From JACVRW01 sp963746825 (GTDB lineage Bacteria > Actinomycetota > Thermoleophilia > Solirubrobacterales > Thermoleophilaceae), in the NCBI GenBank assembly GCA_963746825.1, contig CAVVCU010000010.1:124001-188000 (forward strand): a stretch of 64,000 bases of DNA, written 5' to 3'. The notes under the pieces are model-generated. The model saw only the letters and a list, made by a program, of their open reading frames with translations, had not been told where the DNA came from and ran no database searches. The position numbers were made by a program, and so were the translations under genes. Within the stretch, counting starts at the first letter, position 1, and every line of letters begins with the position of its first letter. Below are positions 41,569-50,218 of this stretch, in pieces.

Positions 41569-43794
41569 TCAGGCCACCACCCGCAGGTGCCGGTACGGCC
41601 GTCCGCGCAGCTCGCGCACCACGGCGTCGACGAGACGTTCGCCGTCGTGGACCTGGCCGTCGGTCACCGCGTTGATCACACTGCGCTTGCGCTCCAAGAG
41701 CTCCGCCATGGTCTCGTCGATGGTGTCCGGAGCGAGCAGATACCAGGCGGTGACCGCGCTCTCCTGGCCGATCCGGTGCAGGCGGTCCTCAGCCTGGTCG
41801 TGCCGTGCCGGCGTCCAGTCGAGCTCCATGAAGGCGACGTTCGAGGCGCGCGTGAGGGTGATGCCCTGCGAGGCCGCCTTGAGCGAGCAGACGATCAGCT
41901 GGGGGCCGTCCTCGGCCTGGAAGGCGTCGACCGCGGCCTGGCGAGCGGTGCTCGAATCGGCGCCGAGGATGTGCACCGACTCCGGGAAGCGTTCGATCAG
42001 CGCCTTCTGGATGGCGACGTGCTCGGCGAACACCACCAGCGGCTCGCCGGAAGCGAGGAAGTCAGAAATCCACGCGAGCGCGGTGGGCAGCTTGCCATTG
42101 GCGGCCAGCTGACGCAGGTTGTTGAGCCTCACGAGCTGCTCGGCCCGCAGCGCGGCGGCCACCCGGGCGTCGATCGTGCCCAGGTCGAGGGGGAGCCCCT
42201 GCAGCCAGGCGATCACGTCCTGCTCGGCCAGGCGGTACTCGTGTTCGTTGGAGAGCAGGATCGGCACGGTGTCGTGACGCTTGGCCGGCAACTGGGGAAG
42301 CACCTGGCGCTTGGTCCGGCGCACGTAGCAACGCGCGCGCAGGTTCCAGTGCAGACGGTCGTCGCTGCCCGCTGAGCGAAAGCGCCGCGTGAGCCGCGCG
42401 CCGCTGCCGAACTCGCGCAGGCGCCCCAGAGCACGCAGCTGGGCCACCAGCTCCTCGGGGCGGTTGAGTATCGGTGTACCGGTGAGGGCCAGGCGCAGGG
42501 CGTCGGGAGGTAGCGCTCCGGCGAGCTCGAGCGCCGCCTTGGTGCGCTGGGCCTGCGGGTTCTTGACGTAGTGCGACTCGTCGAAGACCACCGCGAGCGG
42601 CTGCCGGCCGATCAGCTTGTCGAGGTGCGCCTCGAGGATGTCGTAGTTGAGCACGACGATCTCGGCGAGCTCGACGTCCTCGCTCCACGCGCGATCGTCG
42701 CGTCCCTCCAGCACGGCGACGCTGCGCTCGGGCAGCCACTTCCGGGTTTCCCGCTCCCAGTTGAGCTTGACGCTTGCCGGGCAGATCACCACGGCGGGAA
42801 ACGCCTGGTCGGCCTCGAGCGCGGCCAGGGCCTGGACCGTCTTGCCGAGCCCCTGCTCGTCGGCGATGAAGGTGCGCCGGCGATCAAGCGCGTAGCGCAC
42901 GCCGGCGCGCTGGAAGGGGTGGAGCTCGCCGCCCAGCACCAGGCCGTCGAGGTCGGCGTTCTCGGCGTAGGAGAGGGCCACCGTCTCTGAGGCCCGGTCG
43001 TGCTCGGCGGTCAGCTCGTCGAGCATGTCGCGAACCGCCTCGTCGAGGCGGACCGCCGGGTGGTCGGCCAGGAACCCGTTCAGGGCCGGCGCGAGCGCGG
43101 CATCGGCGGGCACGGCCACTCCCCAGGAGCCGTCGCGCTGGTAGAAGCGCCCGTCGCGGCCCACGGGGTGCGCCTCGGGGAGCAGCTTGAAGTCCCGCGC
43201 CGGCGCGGGGTCCCAGACGGTGAAGATGGTGACCGCGGGCTCGCCCTCCTCGCCGATCTCGAGGCCGAGCTCGGCGGGCGCAGGCTCGAGCCCCGCCCTC
43301 AGCTCCCGGGCGCAGAGGGCGGCAAGATCGTCCAGCTGAGCGCCCTCCGCCTCGACCAGGCTGCGCGCGCTGTCCGCGCTGAAGGGAAACACCGCCCGGC
43401 CCTCGCCCACCACGACCCCGCCCTCGAGCTCGTCCGGCAGGTCGCCGGAGATGGTGCGCATGACGAATGCGCCGCCGCCCTCGTAGGCCAGGACCGAGAC
43501 CAGCCCCCGCCAGCGATCGGAGTCGCTGAGCCAGGCGAGCACGTCGGCCGACGGCGTGAGCTCGGGAAAGCGGGCGAGCACCGTCTCGATCTGCTTTGCC
43601 AGCCGGGGGTGAGCAGGCACCCGCCAGTGCTTGCGCCGCCAGTCGAACCAGCGGCGCGGGATCTGCTTGACCGCCTCGTTGAGCTCCTCGTGGAAGGGGA
43701 ACTCGAAGACGAGCTCGGGCTCTCGCGGGTTGTCGTCGAGCAGCCAGACCCGGCCTGCAGGCGGCTCGGTTTCGTTCTCCCTCGGATCAGACAC
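41569..43794 (-). CDS. SNF2-family DEAD/DEAH helicase (SMARCAL1-like)
   Basis: A 741-residue ATP-dependent DNA translocase. An N-terminal region of about 280 residues (PRRWFDWRRKHWRVPAHPR resembles a HARP-like element) precedes two RecA domains: Walker A IADEQGLGKTVQAL (about 310), DESHYVKN (motif II), LTGTPILNRP (motif III), ASQGITLTRASNVAFMELDW (motif V) and EDRLHRIGQ (motif VI). Probable role in fork or strand-annealing repair, by analogy to SMARCAL1. ATG at 43794. Confidence 0.9.
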   Translation of the reverse strand: MSDPRENETEPPAGRVWLLDDNPREPELVFEFPFHEELNEAVKQIPRRWFDWRRKHWRVPAHPRLAKQIETVLARFPELTPSADVLAWLSDSDRWRGLVSVLAYEGGGAFVMRTISGDLPDELEGGVVVGEGRAVFPFSADSARSLVEAEGAQLDDLAALCARELRAGLEPAPAELGLEIGEEGEPAVTIFTVWDPAPARDFKLLPEAHPVGRDGRFYQRDGSWGVAVPADAALAPALNGFLADHPAVRLDEAVRDMLDELTAEHDRASETVALSYAENADLDGLVLGGELHPFQRAGVRYALDRRRTFIADEQGLGKTVQALAALEADQAFPAVVICPASVKLNWERETRKWLPERSVAVLEGRDDRAWSEDVELAEIVVLNYDILEAHLDKLIGRQPLAVVFDESHYVKNPQAQRTKAALELAGALPPDALRLALTGTPILNRPEELVAQLRALGRLREFGSGARLTRRFRSAGSDDRLHWNLRARCYVRRTKRQVLPQLPAKRHDTVPILLSNEHEYRLAEQDVIAWLQGLPLDLGTIDARVAAALRAEQLVRLNNLRQLAANGKLPTALAWISDFLASGEPLVVFAEHVAIQKALIERFPESVHILGADSSTARQAAVDAFQAEDGPQLIVCSLKAASQGITLTRASNVAFMELDWTPARHDQAEDRLHRIGQESAVTAWYLLAPDTIDETMAELLERKRSVINAVTDGQVHDGERLVDAVVRELRGRPYRHLRVVA

Positions 43795-43842
43795 GAACCT
43801 ACGAGGTTAGCCGCGCGGCGGGCGCGAGGTAGCATCGCGCCG

Positions 43843-44499
43843 GTGAGCCCCGATTTCCGGATAGGCGACGATCCCGCCGGGGCCGCAGCGGCGCTGCTCG
43901 CGGAGGTGAGCGGACACGTCTGTATCACCGGTGGTTCTACCCCCAAGGCGGCCTACGAGCGCGTCGCCACGCAGCGCGCGGATTGGTCGGGGGTCGACTT
44001 CTGGTTCACCGACGAGCGCTGCGTCGCCCCCGACCACGAGCACTCGAACTTCCGCATGGCCGACGAGGCCCTGCTCCATGCGGCGGATGGCGCCGTCGTG
44101 CACCGGATGAAGGGTGAGCTCGGCCCGGGCCAGGGAGCGGCCGATCACCAGCGCGAGTACGAGGCGGCGGGCCGGCCGGACTTCGACCTCATCCTGCTCG
44201 GCATGGGCCCCGATGCGCACATCTGCTCGCTCTTTCCGGGCGACGCGGCGCTGGGTGAGCTCGAGCGGCCGGTCAGGGGCATCGAGACGCCGGGCATGGC
44301 GCCCCTGTTGTCTCGGATCACGTTCACGCTGCCGGTGGTCAACGCCTCACGCCGCATCGTCTTCCTCGTGACGGGCGAGGACAAGGCCGACGCGGTGGCG
44401 CGCGCGTTCTCCGGGCGCCGCGACCCGGCGGCTCCGGCGTCGCTGGTGGAGGGCGAGGTCACCGTTCTGCTCGACGAGGGAGCCGCGGGCCGCCTGTGA
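43843..44499 (+). CDS. pgl: 6-phosphogluconolactonase
   Basis: A 218-residue enzyme hydrolysing 6-phosphogluconolactone, the step between Zwf and Gnd. CITGGSTPKAAYERVAT, FWFTDERCVAPDHEHSNFRM and ILLGMGPDAHICSLFPGD are the family signatures. GTG at 43843. Located about 5 kb from zwf/gnd rather than in that operon; its stop overlaps the GH15 gene by 4 nt (GTGA). Confidence 0.92.
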   Translation: MSPDFRIGDDPAGAAAALLAEVSGHVCITGGSTPKAAYERVATQRADWSGVDFWFTDERCVAPDHEHSNFRMADEALLHAADGAVVHRMKGELGPGQGAADHQREYEAAGRPDFDLILLGMGPDAHICSLFPGDAALGELERPVRGIETPGMAPLLSRITFTLPVVNASRRIVFLVTGEDKADAVARAFSGRRDPAAPASLVEGEVTVLLDEGAAGRL

Positions 44500-46430
44500 A
44501 CACGTGGGTCCGCGACGGCGGAATCGGCACGAGCCCGTTTCCGCCCATCGCCGAGTACGGCTTTCTGTCGGACTGCGAGACGTGTGCGCTCGTGGCTCCG
44601 AACTCCAACATCGAGTGGCTCTGTCTGCCCCGTTTCGACTCGCCCAGCGTGTTCGGGGCGATCCTCGACCGCGACGCCGGCGTGTTCCGTCTAGCGCCGG
44701 CCGACGTCGACGTGCCCGCCGCGCGCCGCTATCTGCCGGGCACCAACGTGCTCGAGACGAGCTGGGGCACGAGCAGCGGCTGGATCATCGTCCGCGATGT
44801 GCTGCTCATCGGCCCTTGGCACCACGAGCACGAGCGCTCTCACACCCACCGGCGCGCCCCGACCGACTACGACGCTGACCACGTCCTGCTGCGCCTGATT
44901 CGCTGCGTCAACGGTGAGGTTCAGGTAACGCTCGACTGCGAGCCGCGCTTCGATTACGGGCGGTCGACCGGTGACTGGGAGTACACCGCGTCCGGCTATC
45001 GCCAGTCGACGTGCAAGTGCCCTTCCAGCGATCTCGAGCTCAAGCTCACCTCTGACATGAACATCGGCTTCGAGGGCCCGCGCGCTACCGCTCGCACGAT
45101 GATGAAGGAGGGCGACACGCTGTTCGTGGCCCTCTCCTGGTCCGACCATCCGGCGCCCGACACCTACGAGGACGCCTACGACCGCCTTGTCTGGACGGCG
45201 CACCACTGGCAGCACTGGCTCGACCACGGAACCTTCCCCGACCACCCCTGGCGCACCCACCTGCAGCGAAGCGCGCTCGTGCTCAAGGGGCTGTCCTACT
45301 CGCCCACCGGAGCGCTGGTCGCCGCCGCGACGACCTCGCTGCCCGAGAGCCCGGGCGGCGAGCGCAACTGGGACTACCGTTTCACCTGGATTCGCGACGC
45401 CACGCTCATGCTGTGGGGGCTGTACACGCTCGGCTTCGACTGGGAGGCCAACGACTTCTTCTACTTCATCGCCGACGTGGCCGAGGGTGAGGAGGGCGTG
45501 CTGCAGATCATGTACGGCATCGACGGCGCAGCCCGCCTGACCGAGGACACGCTCGACCACCTGTCCGGGTACGAGGGCGCGCGGCCGGTCCGCATCGGCA
45601 ACGGCGCCTACGACCAGGAGCAGCACGACGTATGGGGCTCGCTGCTCGACTCCGTCTATCTGCACACCAAGTCGCGCGACCACTTGCCCGAGCGCCTCTG
45701 GCCCATGCTCAAGAAGCAGGTGGAGACCGCGATCGAGAAGTGGAGGGAGCCCGATCGGGGGATATGGGAGATCCGCGGCGATCCCAAGCACTTCACGTCA
45801 TCCAAGCTGATGTGCTGGGTGGCCGCCGATCGCGGGGCCCGGCTGGCCGAGATGCGCGACGAGCTCGAGTTCGCTGCGCGCTGGCAATCGGCGGCCGAGG
45901 AGATCAAGAACGACATCCTCGAGAACGGGGTCGACGAGCGCGGCGTGTTCTGCCAGCACTACGAGACGGACGCCCTCGACGCGTCGGCGCTGCTCACGAT
46001 CCTCACCCGCTTCCTGCCCCCCGACGACGAGCGCATCCGCGCCACCGTGCTGGCGATCGCCGACGAGCTGACCGAGGACGGCCTGGTGCTGCGCTACCGC
46101 GTGGGCGAGACCGACGACGGCCTCTCGGGAGAGGAGGGATCGTTCACGATCTGCTCCTTCTGGCTGGTGAGCGCCCTGGTGGAGATCGGCGAGATCCAGC
46201 GCGGGCGCGAGCTGTGCGAGAAGCTGCTCGCCTACGCGAGCCCGCTCGGCCTCTACGCCGAGGAGATCGACCCGCGCACGGGCCGCCACCTGGGCAACTA
46301 CCCGCAGGCCTTCACCCACCTCGCCCTCATCAACGCGGTCATGCACGTGATCCGCGCCGACCAGGGCCTCGAGGGTGGGGTGCTGCCGCTGGGTCGCGAG
46401 CTCGTGCGCCAGCGCTCGCAGCGCTCGTAA
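44496..46430 (+). CDS. Glycoside hydrolase family 15 (glucoamylase/trehalase-like)
   Basis: A 644-residue intact paralogue of the gene at 22749. EYGFLSDCETCALVAPNSNI opens the beta domain, GGERNWDYRFTWIRDATLM is the GH15 signature, and SPLGLYAEEIDPRTGRHLGN carries the catalytic Glu. No signal peptide, so it acts inside the cell on trehalose or maltooligosaccharides. GTG at 44496 overlaps pgl by 4 nt, tying glucose release to the pentose phosphate pathway. Confidence 0.92.
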   Translation: MNTWVRDGGIGTSPFPPIAEYGFLSDCETCALVAPNSNIEWLCLPRFDSPSVFGAILDRDAGVFRLAPADVDVPAARRYLPGTNVLETSWGTSSGWIIVRDVLLIGPWHHEHERSHTHRRAPTDYDADHVLLRLIRCVNGEVQVTLDCEPRFDYGRSTGDWEYTASGYRQSTCKCPSSDLELKLTSDMNIGFEGPRATARTMMKEGDTLFVALSWSDHPAPDTYEDAYDRLVWTAHHWQHWLDHGTFPDHPWRTHLQRSALVLKGLSYSPTGALVAAATTSLPESPGGERNWDYRFTWIRDATLMLWGLYTLGFDWEANDFFYFIADVAEGEEGVLQIMYGIDGAARLTEDTLDHLSGYEGARPVRIGNGAYDQEQHDVWGSLLDSVYLHTKSRDHLPERLWPMLKKQVETAIEKWREPDRGIWEIRGDPKHFTSSKLMCWVAADRGARLAEMRDELEFAARWQSAAEEIKNDILENGVDERGVFCQHYETDALDASALLTILTRFLPPDDERIRATVLAIADELTEDGLVLRYRVGETDDGLSGEEGSFTICSFWLVSALVEIGEIQRGRELCEKLLAYASPLGLYAEEIDPRTGRHLGNYPQAFTHLALINAVMHVIRADQGLEGGVLPLGRELVRQRSQRS

Positions 46431-46589
46431 GTCGTAGTCGGCGGCCGGGGGAGTCCGGGAGCACGGTTCGAAGGTGGGTGGGGCCGGGTCAAGGAAGTGC
46501 TCGCGGGGTCGATACAAACCACAGTGGCCTCTCCCGATGAACCACGCCGCGGCGAGGGTGCGCGGCCTGCTCGTGCCGGAGCCCGGGCC

Positions 46590-48410
46590 ATGCCCCGGCT
46601 CACGATCGGACGTCGCTTCGGAGTGGTCGCGCTGCTCGTGATCCCGCTCGTGGCGTCGGTATGCGTGATCGGCGCAATCGGCGTGAGCCGGATGAACGGG
46701 CAGGTGACTGAGCTCTATGACCATGGATATCGCCATACCCTGGAGTCGGCCAGGCTGTCGCGCGCCCTTTCCGCGGTCGAGGTGGCGGCATTGCGGGCAG
46801 TGCTCACCGACAACCGGCAGGTCACGGAACGGGTCAGCGCCCAGCTCGACCGGCGTCTACTGCCGGCTCTCGACACCGCTCTGGTCCAGGTGCGTGTCGA
46901 GCTGCGGAGGGGCCAGGAGGGCCACCAAATCGCGCCGGTGCGTGAGGTGAGCCGCGGGCTGGAGGAGTTCGAGCGTCTTCGCGCGGATGGCGCTCTCGAT
47001 TTCCAGGAAGAAACGGAGGCGGTGGGTGCGAGAAAGGACCGGCTCGCCGCGCTCATCTCGGCGCTCTTTGATCGCATGGTCGCCCGGGCGGACGCGCTCG
47101 TCGAACTCGAGGCTCGTGAGGCACGCTCCATCAGCGAGCGCGCCCGCGCCGACCATCGCAACACGCTGGTTCTCCTGGTAGGGGGGTCTTTGGTCGCGCT
47201 GCTCGGCACCCTGGGCGTGATCGCGTGGCTCACCAGGAGCATCGTGCCGCGCGCGCGCGGCTACTCGCGGTTTGCCGCCGAGGTGGCGAAGGGCGGCACC
47301 GAGCAGCGCCTCGAGCCGGCGGGCCATGACGAGCTGACCGAGCTCGGGCATCTCCTGAACAGGATGGTCGACCATCGCGAGCGCGAAGAGCATCAGCTCG
47401 ATCAGCAGACCGAATTCAGCGAAGCGATGCAGATGACCGAAAGCGAACAAGAGGCCTACGGGCTTCTCAAGCGTCATCTCGAACGCTCGCTGAGCGGGGC
47501 TGACGTAACGGTGTTGGGCCGCAACAACAGCGCCGACCGCCTCGAGCCCAGAACACCCGTTCAGGTCGATGGTCCGCTGGCTAGGGAGCTGGAGGACGCA
47601 AGACCACGCAGTTGCTTGGCGGTGCGGACCGGCGAGCAGCAGAACCGCACGAATGGCGAAGCGCCACTCATGCAGTGCGACGTGTGCGGCAAGCTCGGAC
47701 CCAGCGCCTGCCAGCCGCTGCTCGTCGGCGGCGAGGTCTTGGGATCGGTCCTCGCCCTACCCGACGGCTCCATGGCCACGGAGCAGCGAGAGACGATGCG
47801 ATTGTCGGTGGCGCAGGCCGCGCCGATCCTCGCCAATCTGCGCAACCTGGCGATCGCCGAGCAGCGCGCCGGGACCGACGAGCTCACGGGACTGGCCAAC
47901 CAACGCTCCGCCAACGACGCGGTGAAGCGCATGGTCGCGGATGCGAACGAGAGCGCACCTCTGGCAGCGATCGTGTTGGACCTCGATCATTTCAAGCAGA
48001 TCAACGACCTCTACGGCCACGGAGCCGGCGACGAGGTGCTGGCAGCCGTGGGGGCAGCCCTGCGAACGACCCTTCGCCCCAACGACTTTTGCTCCCGGTG
48101 GGGCGGCGAGGAGTTCCTCCTGCTGCTTCCGGACACCGACACCGAAGGGGCGCGCGCGGCGGCCGAGAACCTTCGAGCTGCGGTCGCGCGCATCCGCGTG
48201 GCGGCCGTCCAGCGAGAGATCAACGCGAGTCTCGGTGTCGCCGTCCTGCCGGTCCACGCCTTGGATGCGATAGGCCTGGTCCGAAGCGCCGACCGGGCCC
48301 TATATGCCGCGAAGGCGGCGGGCCGCAACCGCGTGGAGGTCTTCACGGACGGACACGCCAACGGCTCAGACAATGGCGCCGCAATCGTTCCTGTCGGTGA
48401 CGTCAGATGA
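46590..48410 (+). CDS. Membrane diguanylate cyclase with HAMP, GAF-like and GGDEF domains
   Basis: A protein of about 606 residues. An N-terminal helix (VALLVIPLVASVCVIGAIGV), an extracytoplasmic four-helix region, a second helix (LVLLVGGSLVALLGTLGVIA) and a HAMP-like stretch precede a GAF-like region with RSCLAVRTGEQQ and MQCDVCGKLGPSACQPLLVG. The GGDEF domain has DELTGLANQRS, DLDHFKQINDLYGHGAGDE and RWGGEEFLL with an RxxD inhibitory site five residues before GGEEF, so it should make c-di-GMP with product feedback. ATG at 46590 (GGAG upstream); GTG at 46497 is the alternative. Convergent with ctaB, 8 bp overlap. Confidence 0.87.
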   Translation: MPRLTIGRRFGVVALLVIPLVASVCVIGAIGVSRMNGQVTELYDHGYRHTLESARLSRALSAVEVAALRAVLTDNRQVTERVSAQLDRRLLPALDTALVQVRVELRRGQEGHQIAPVREVSRGLEEFERLRADGALDFQEETEAVGARKDRLAALISALFDRMVARADALVELEAREARSISERARADHRNTLVLLVGGSLVALLGTLGVIAWLTRSIVPRARGYSRFAAEVAKGGTEQRLEPAGHDELTELGHLLNRMVDHREREEHQLDQQTEFSEAMQMTESEQEAYGLLKRHLERSLSGADVTVLGRNNSADRLEPRTPVQVDGPLARELEDARPRSCLAVRTGEQQNRTNGEAPLMQCDVCGKLGPSACQPLLVGGEVLGSVLALPDGSMATEQRETMRLSVAQAAPILANLRNLAIAEQRAGTDELTGLANQRSANDAVKRMVADANESAPLAAIVLDLDHFKQINDLYGHGAGDEVLAAVGAALRTTLRPNDFCSRWGGEEFLLLLPDTDTEGARAAAENLRAAVARIRVAAVQREINASLGVAVLPVHALDAIGLVRSADRALYAAKAAGRNRVEVFTDGHANGSDNGAAIVPVGDVR

Positions 48411-49290
48411 GCCGCGTGTCTACCACCATCGCCCCGAACAGGAGCGCCAGGTAGGCCAGCGAGAAGAGGTAGAGCCGCAGCGCGGTGCGCCGCTCGGGCC
48501 GGCGCAGCAGGCGCCAGGACCCGAAGATGAACGCCCCGCCGAGCACCACCGAGCACACCAGGTAGGTCAGGCCGAACGCGCCGGCGCAGAAGGGCAGCTG
48601 GCTGACCGCGTAGAGCAGGACGGTGTAGAGCATGATCTGGCGGCGCGTCTCGGCCTCGCCGCGCACCACCGGCAGCATGGGCACGCCGGCGCGCGCGTAC
48701 TCGTCCTTCATCAGCAGCGACAGCGCCCAGAAGTGCGGCGGGGTCCAGAAGAAGATGATGGCGAACAGGTAGAGCGGCGTGCCCGACAGCTCGCCCGTGA
48801 CGGCGGCCCAGGCCACGAGCGGCGGGACCGCGCCGGCCGCTCCGCCGATCACGATGTTCTGCGGCGTCGTGCGCTTGAGCCACATCGTGTACACGAGCAC
48901 GTAGCCGAGGAGGCCGGCCATGGACAGCACCGCGGCCAGCGGGTTGACCGCCAGGGCCAGCAGTGCGAAGGAGGCGCAGCCGAGCAGGACTCCGAACACG
49001 ATCGCCGCGGCCGGCGACACGCGCCCGCTGGCCACCGGGCGGTCGGCGGTTCGCTTCATGAGCCGGTCGAGGTCGCGGTCGAGGGCGTGGTTGATCGCGC
49101 CGGCGCCGCCCGCGGAGAGCGCTCCGCCGAGGCAGGTGAGCGCCACCAGGCCGAGCGAGGGGTCGCCGGCCACGTACATGGTGGTGATCGTGGTGAAGAG
49201 CAGCAGCGACTGCACCTTCGGCTTGCACATGTCGAAGTAGTCCGCCGCGACGGTGCGCCAGCCGGCGCGAACAGCTACGACCTGGCTCAC
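48403..49290 (-). CDS. ctaB: Protoheme IX farnesyltransferase (heme O synthase)
   Basis: A 295-residue polytopic enzyme adding a farnesyl group to heme b for the terminal oxidase. AINHALDRDLDRLMKRTADR is the prenyl diphosphate/Mg site (NxxxDxxxD type); WTPPHFWALSLLMKDEYARA is the second motif. GTG at 49290 overlaps ctaA by 4 nt. It is the last gene of the ctaC-ctaD-ctaA-ctaB unit. Confidence 0.94.
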   Translation of the reverse strand: MSQVVAVRAGWRTVAADYFDMCKPKVQSLLLFTTITTMYVAGDPSLGLVALTCLGGALSAGGAGAINHALDRDLDRLMKRTADRPVASGRVSPAAAIVFGVLLGCASFALLALAVNPLAAVLSMAGLLGYVLVYTMWLKRTTPQNIVIGGAAGAVPPLVAWAAVTGELSGTPLYLFAIIFFWTPPHFWALSLLMKDEYARAGVPMLPVVRGEAETRRQIMLYTVLLYAVSQLPFCAGAFGLTYLVCSVVLGGAFIFGSWRLLRRPERRTALRLYLFSLAYLALLFGAMVVDTRLI

Positions 49291-50216
49291 GCCGCCACCG
49301 CCTCGGTCCGGCGCGGTGCGCGCTCGCGCGCGGGTGAGAGCTGGAGGGTCATGCCGAGCGAGGTGGCCCAGAGCAGAGTGCCCAGCGCCAGGTGGGCCAG
49401 GATCAGCAGTTCGTACTCGTCGAGCCAGACGTTCAGCGCGCCCACCAGGATCTGCACCGCGAGCAGAGCCGCGAGCGTCCACGCATAGCGCAACGCCACG
49501 CGGCGGCGCAGCGCCACCACCACCAGGGCGATCACGAGGATCGAGGCCAGGTACATGAAGAAGCGGTGGGTGAGGTGAATATCAACCAGCCTCGACTGAC
49601 CGAAGGGCATGAACTCGCCGTTGCATGAGGGGAACTGCTTGCCGCAGGCGTGGTGAGCGCCGTCACCGAGCTGATAGTCGGCGCGGCCGTAGTTCTGGGT
49701 CCCCGCCATGTAGCCCCCGGCGACGATCGTGCAGAAGACCGCGGCGGTCGCGACGATCGAGAGCACGCGCGGGCCGCCTTCCACCGGCCGCATGCCGCGC
49801 GTGGCGCGCACGAGGTAGATCAGCAGTCCGAGCAGCAACATGGCCAGGCCCAGGTGGGCGGCCACGTAGGCCTCCTCGAGGTTCTCCTCGACGGTCAGGC
49901 CGCCTAGCGCGCCCTGGGCGATCACAAGCACCAGCAGCGCGCCCGTGGCCGGCACCAGCTCGCGCCGGCGGCGCCAGGCCAGCACGAACAGGCTGAGGAT
50001 CATGAAGCCCACCACGATGGCCAGCGCACGGTGGGTGTACTCGATGATCGAGTTCAGGTTGACGCCGGGCACGAGGTCCCCGTTGCAGAAGGGCCAGCCG
50101 CTGAAGCCCGACCCGGCGGGGCCGCAGCCCAGCCCCGAGTCCGACACGCGCACCACGCCGCCGACGAGGATCAGAGCGAAGGTGGCGAGCGTGGTGAGAA
50201 GCGCGAGGCGTCTCAC
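49287..50216 (-). CDS. ctaA: Heme A synthase
   Basis: A 309-residue membrane enzyme oxidising heme O to heme A. Eight helices with conserved His (EYTHRALAI, AAHLGLAML, LTHRFFMYL, LAHLALGTL) and Cys pairs (GLGCGPAGSGFSGWPFCNG; HACGKQFPSCNGE) in two external loops. GTG at 50216 lies 2 nt after the ctaD stop. Confidence 0.92.
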   Translation of the reverse strand: MRRLALLTTLATFALILVGGVVRVSDSGLGCGPAGSGFSGWPFCNGDLVPGVNLNSIIEYTHRALAIVVGFMILSLFVLAWRRRRELVPATGALLVLVIAQGALGGLTVEENLEEAYVAAHLGLAMLLLGLLIYLVRATRGMRPVEGGPRVLSIVATAAVFCTIVAGGYMAGTQNYGRADYQLGDGAHHACGKQFPSCNGEFMPFGQSRLVDIHLTHRFFMYLASILVIALVVVALRRRVALRYAWTLAALLAVQILVGALNVWLDEYELLILAHLALGTLLWATSLGMTLQLSPARERAPRRTEAVAA

Positions 50217-50218
50217 AC

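Noticed and set aside
46440..46500. tRNA-like GGTTCGAA segment
   Set aside because: The flanking bases do not form a T-stem, acceptor stem or anticodon arm.
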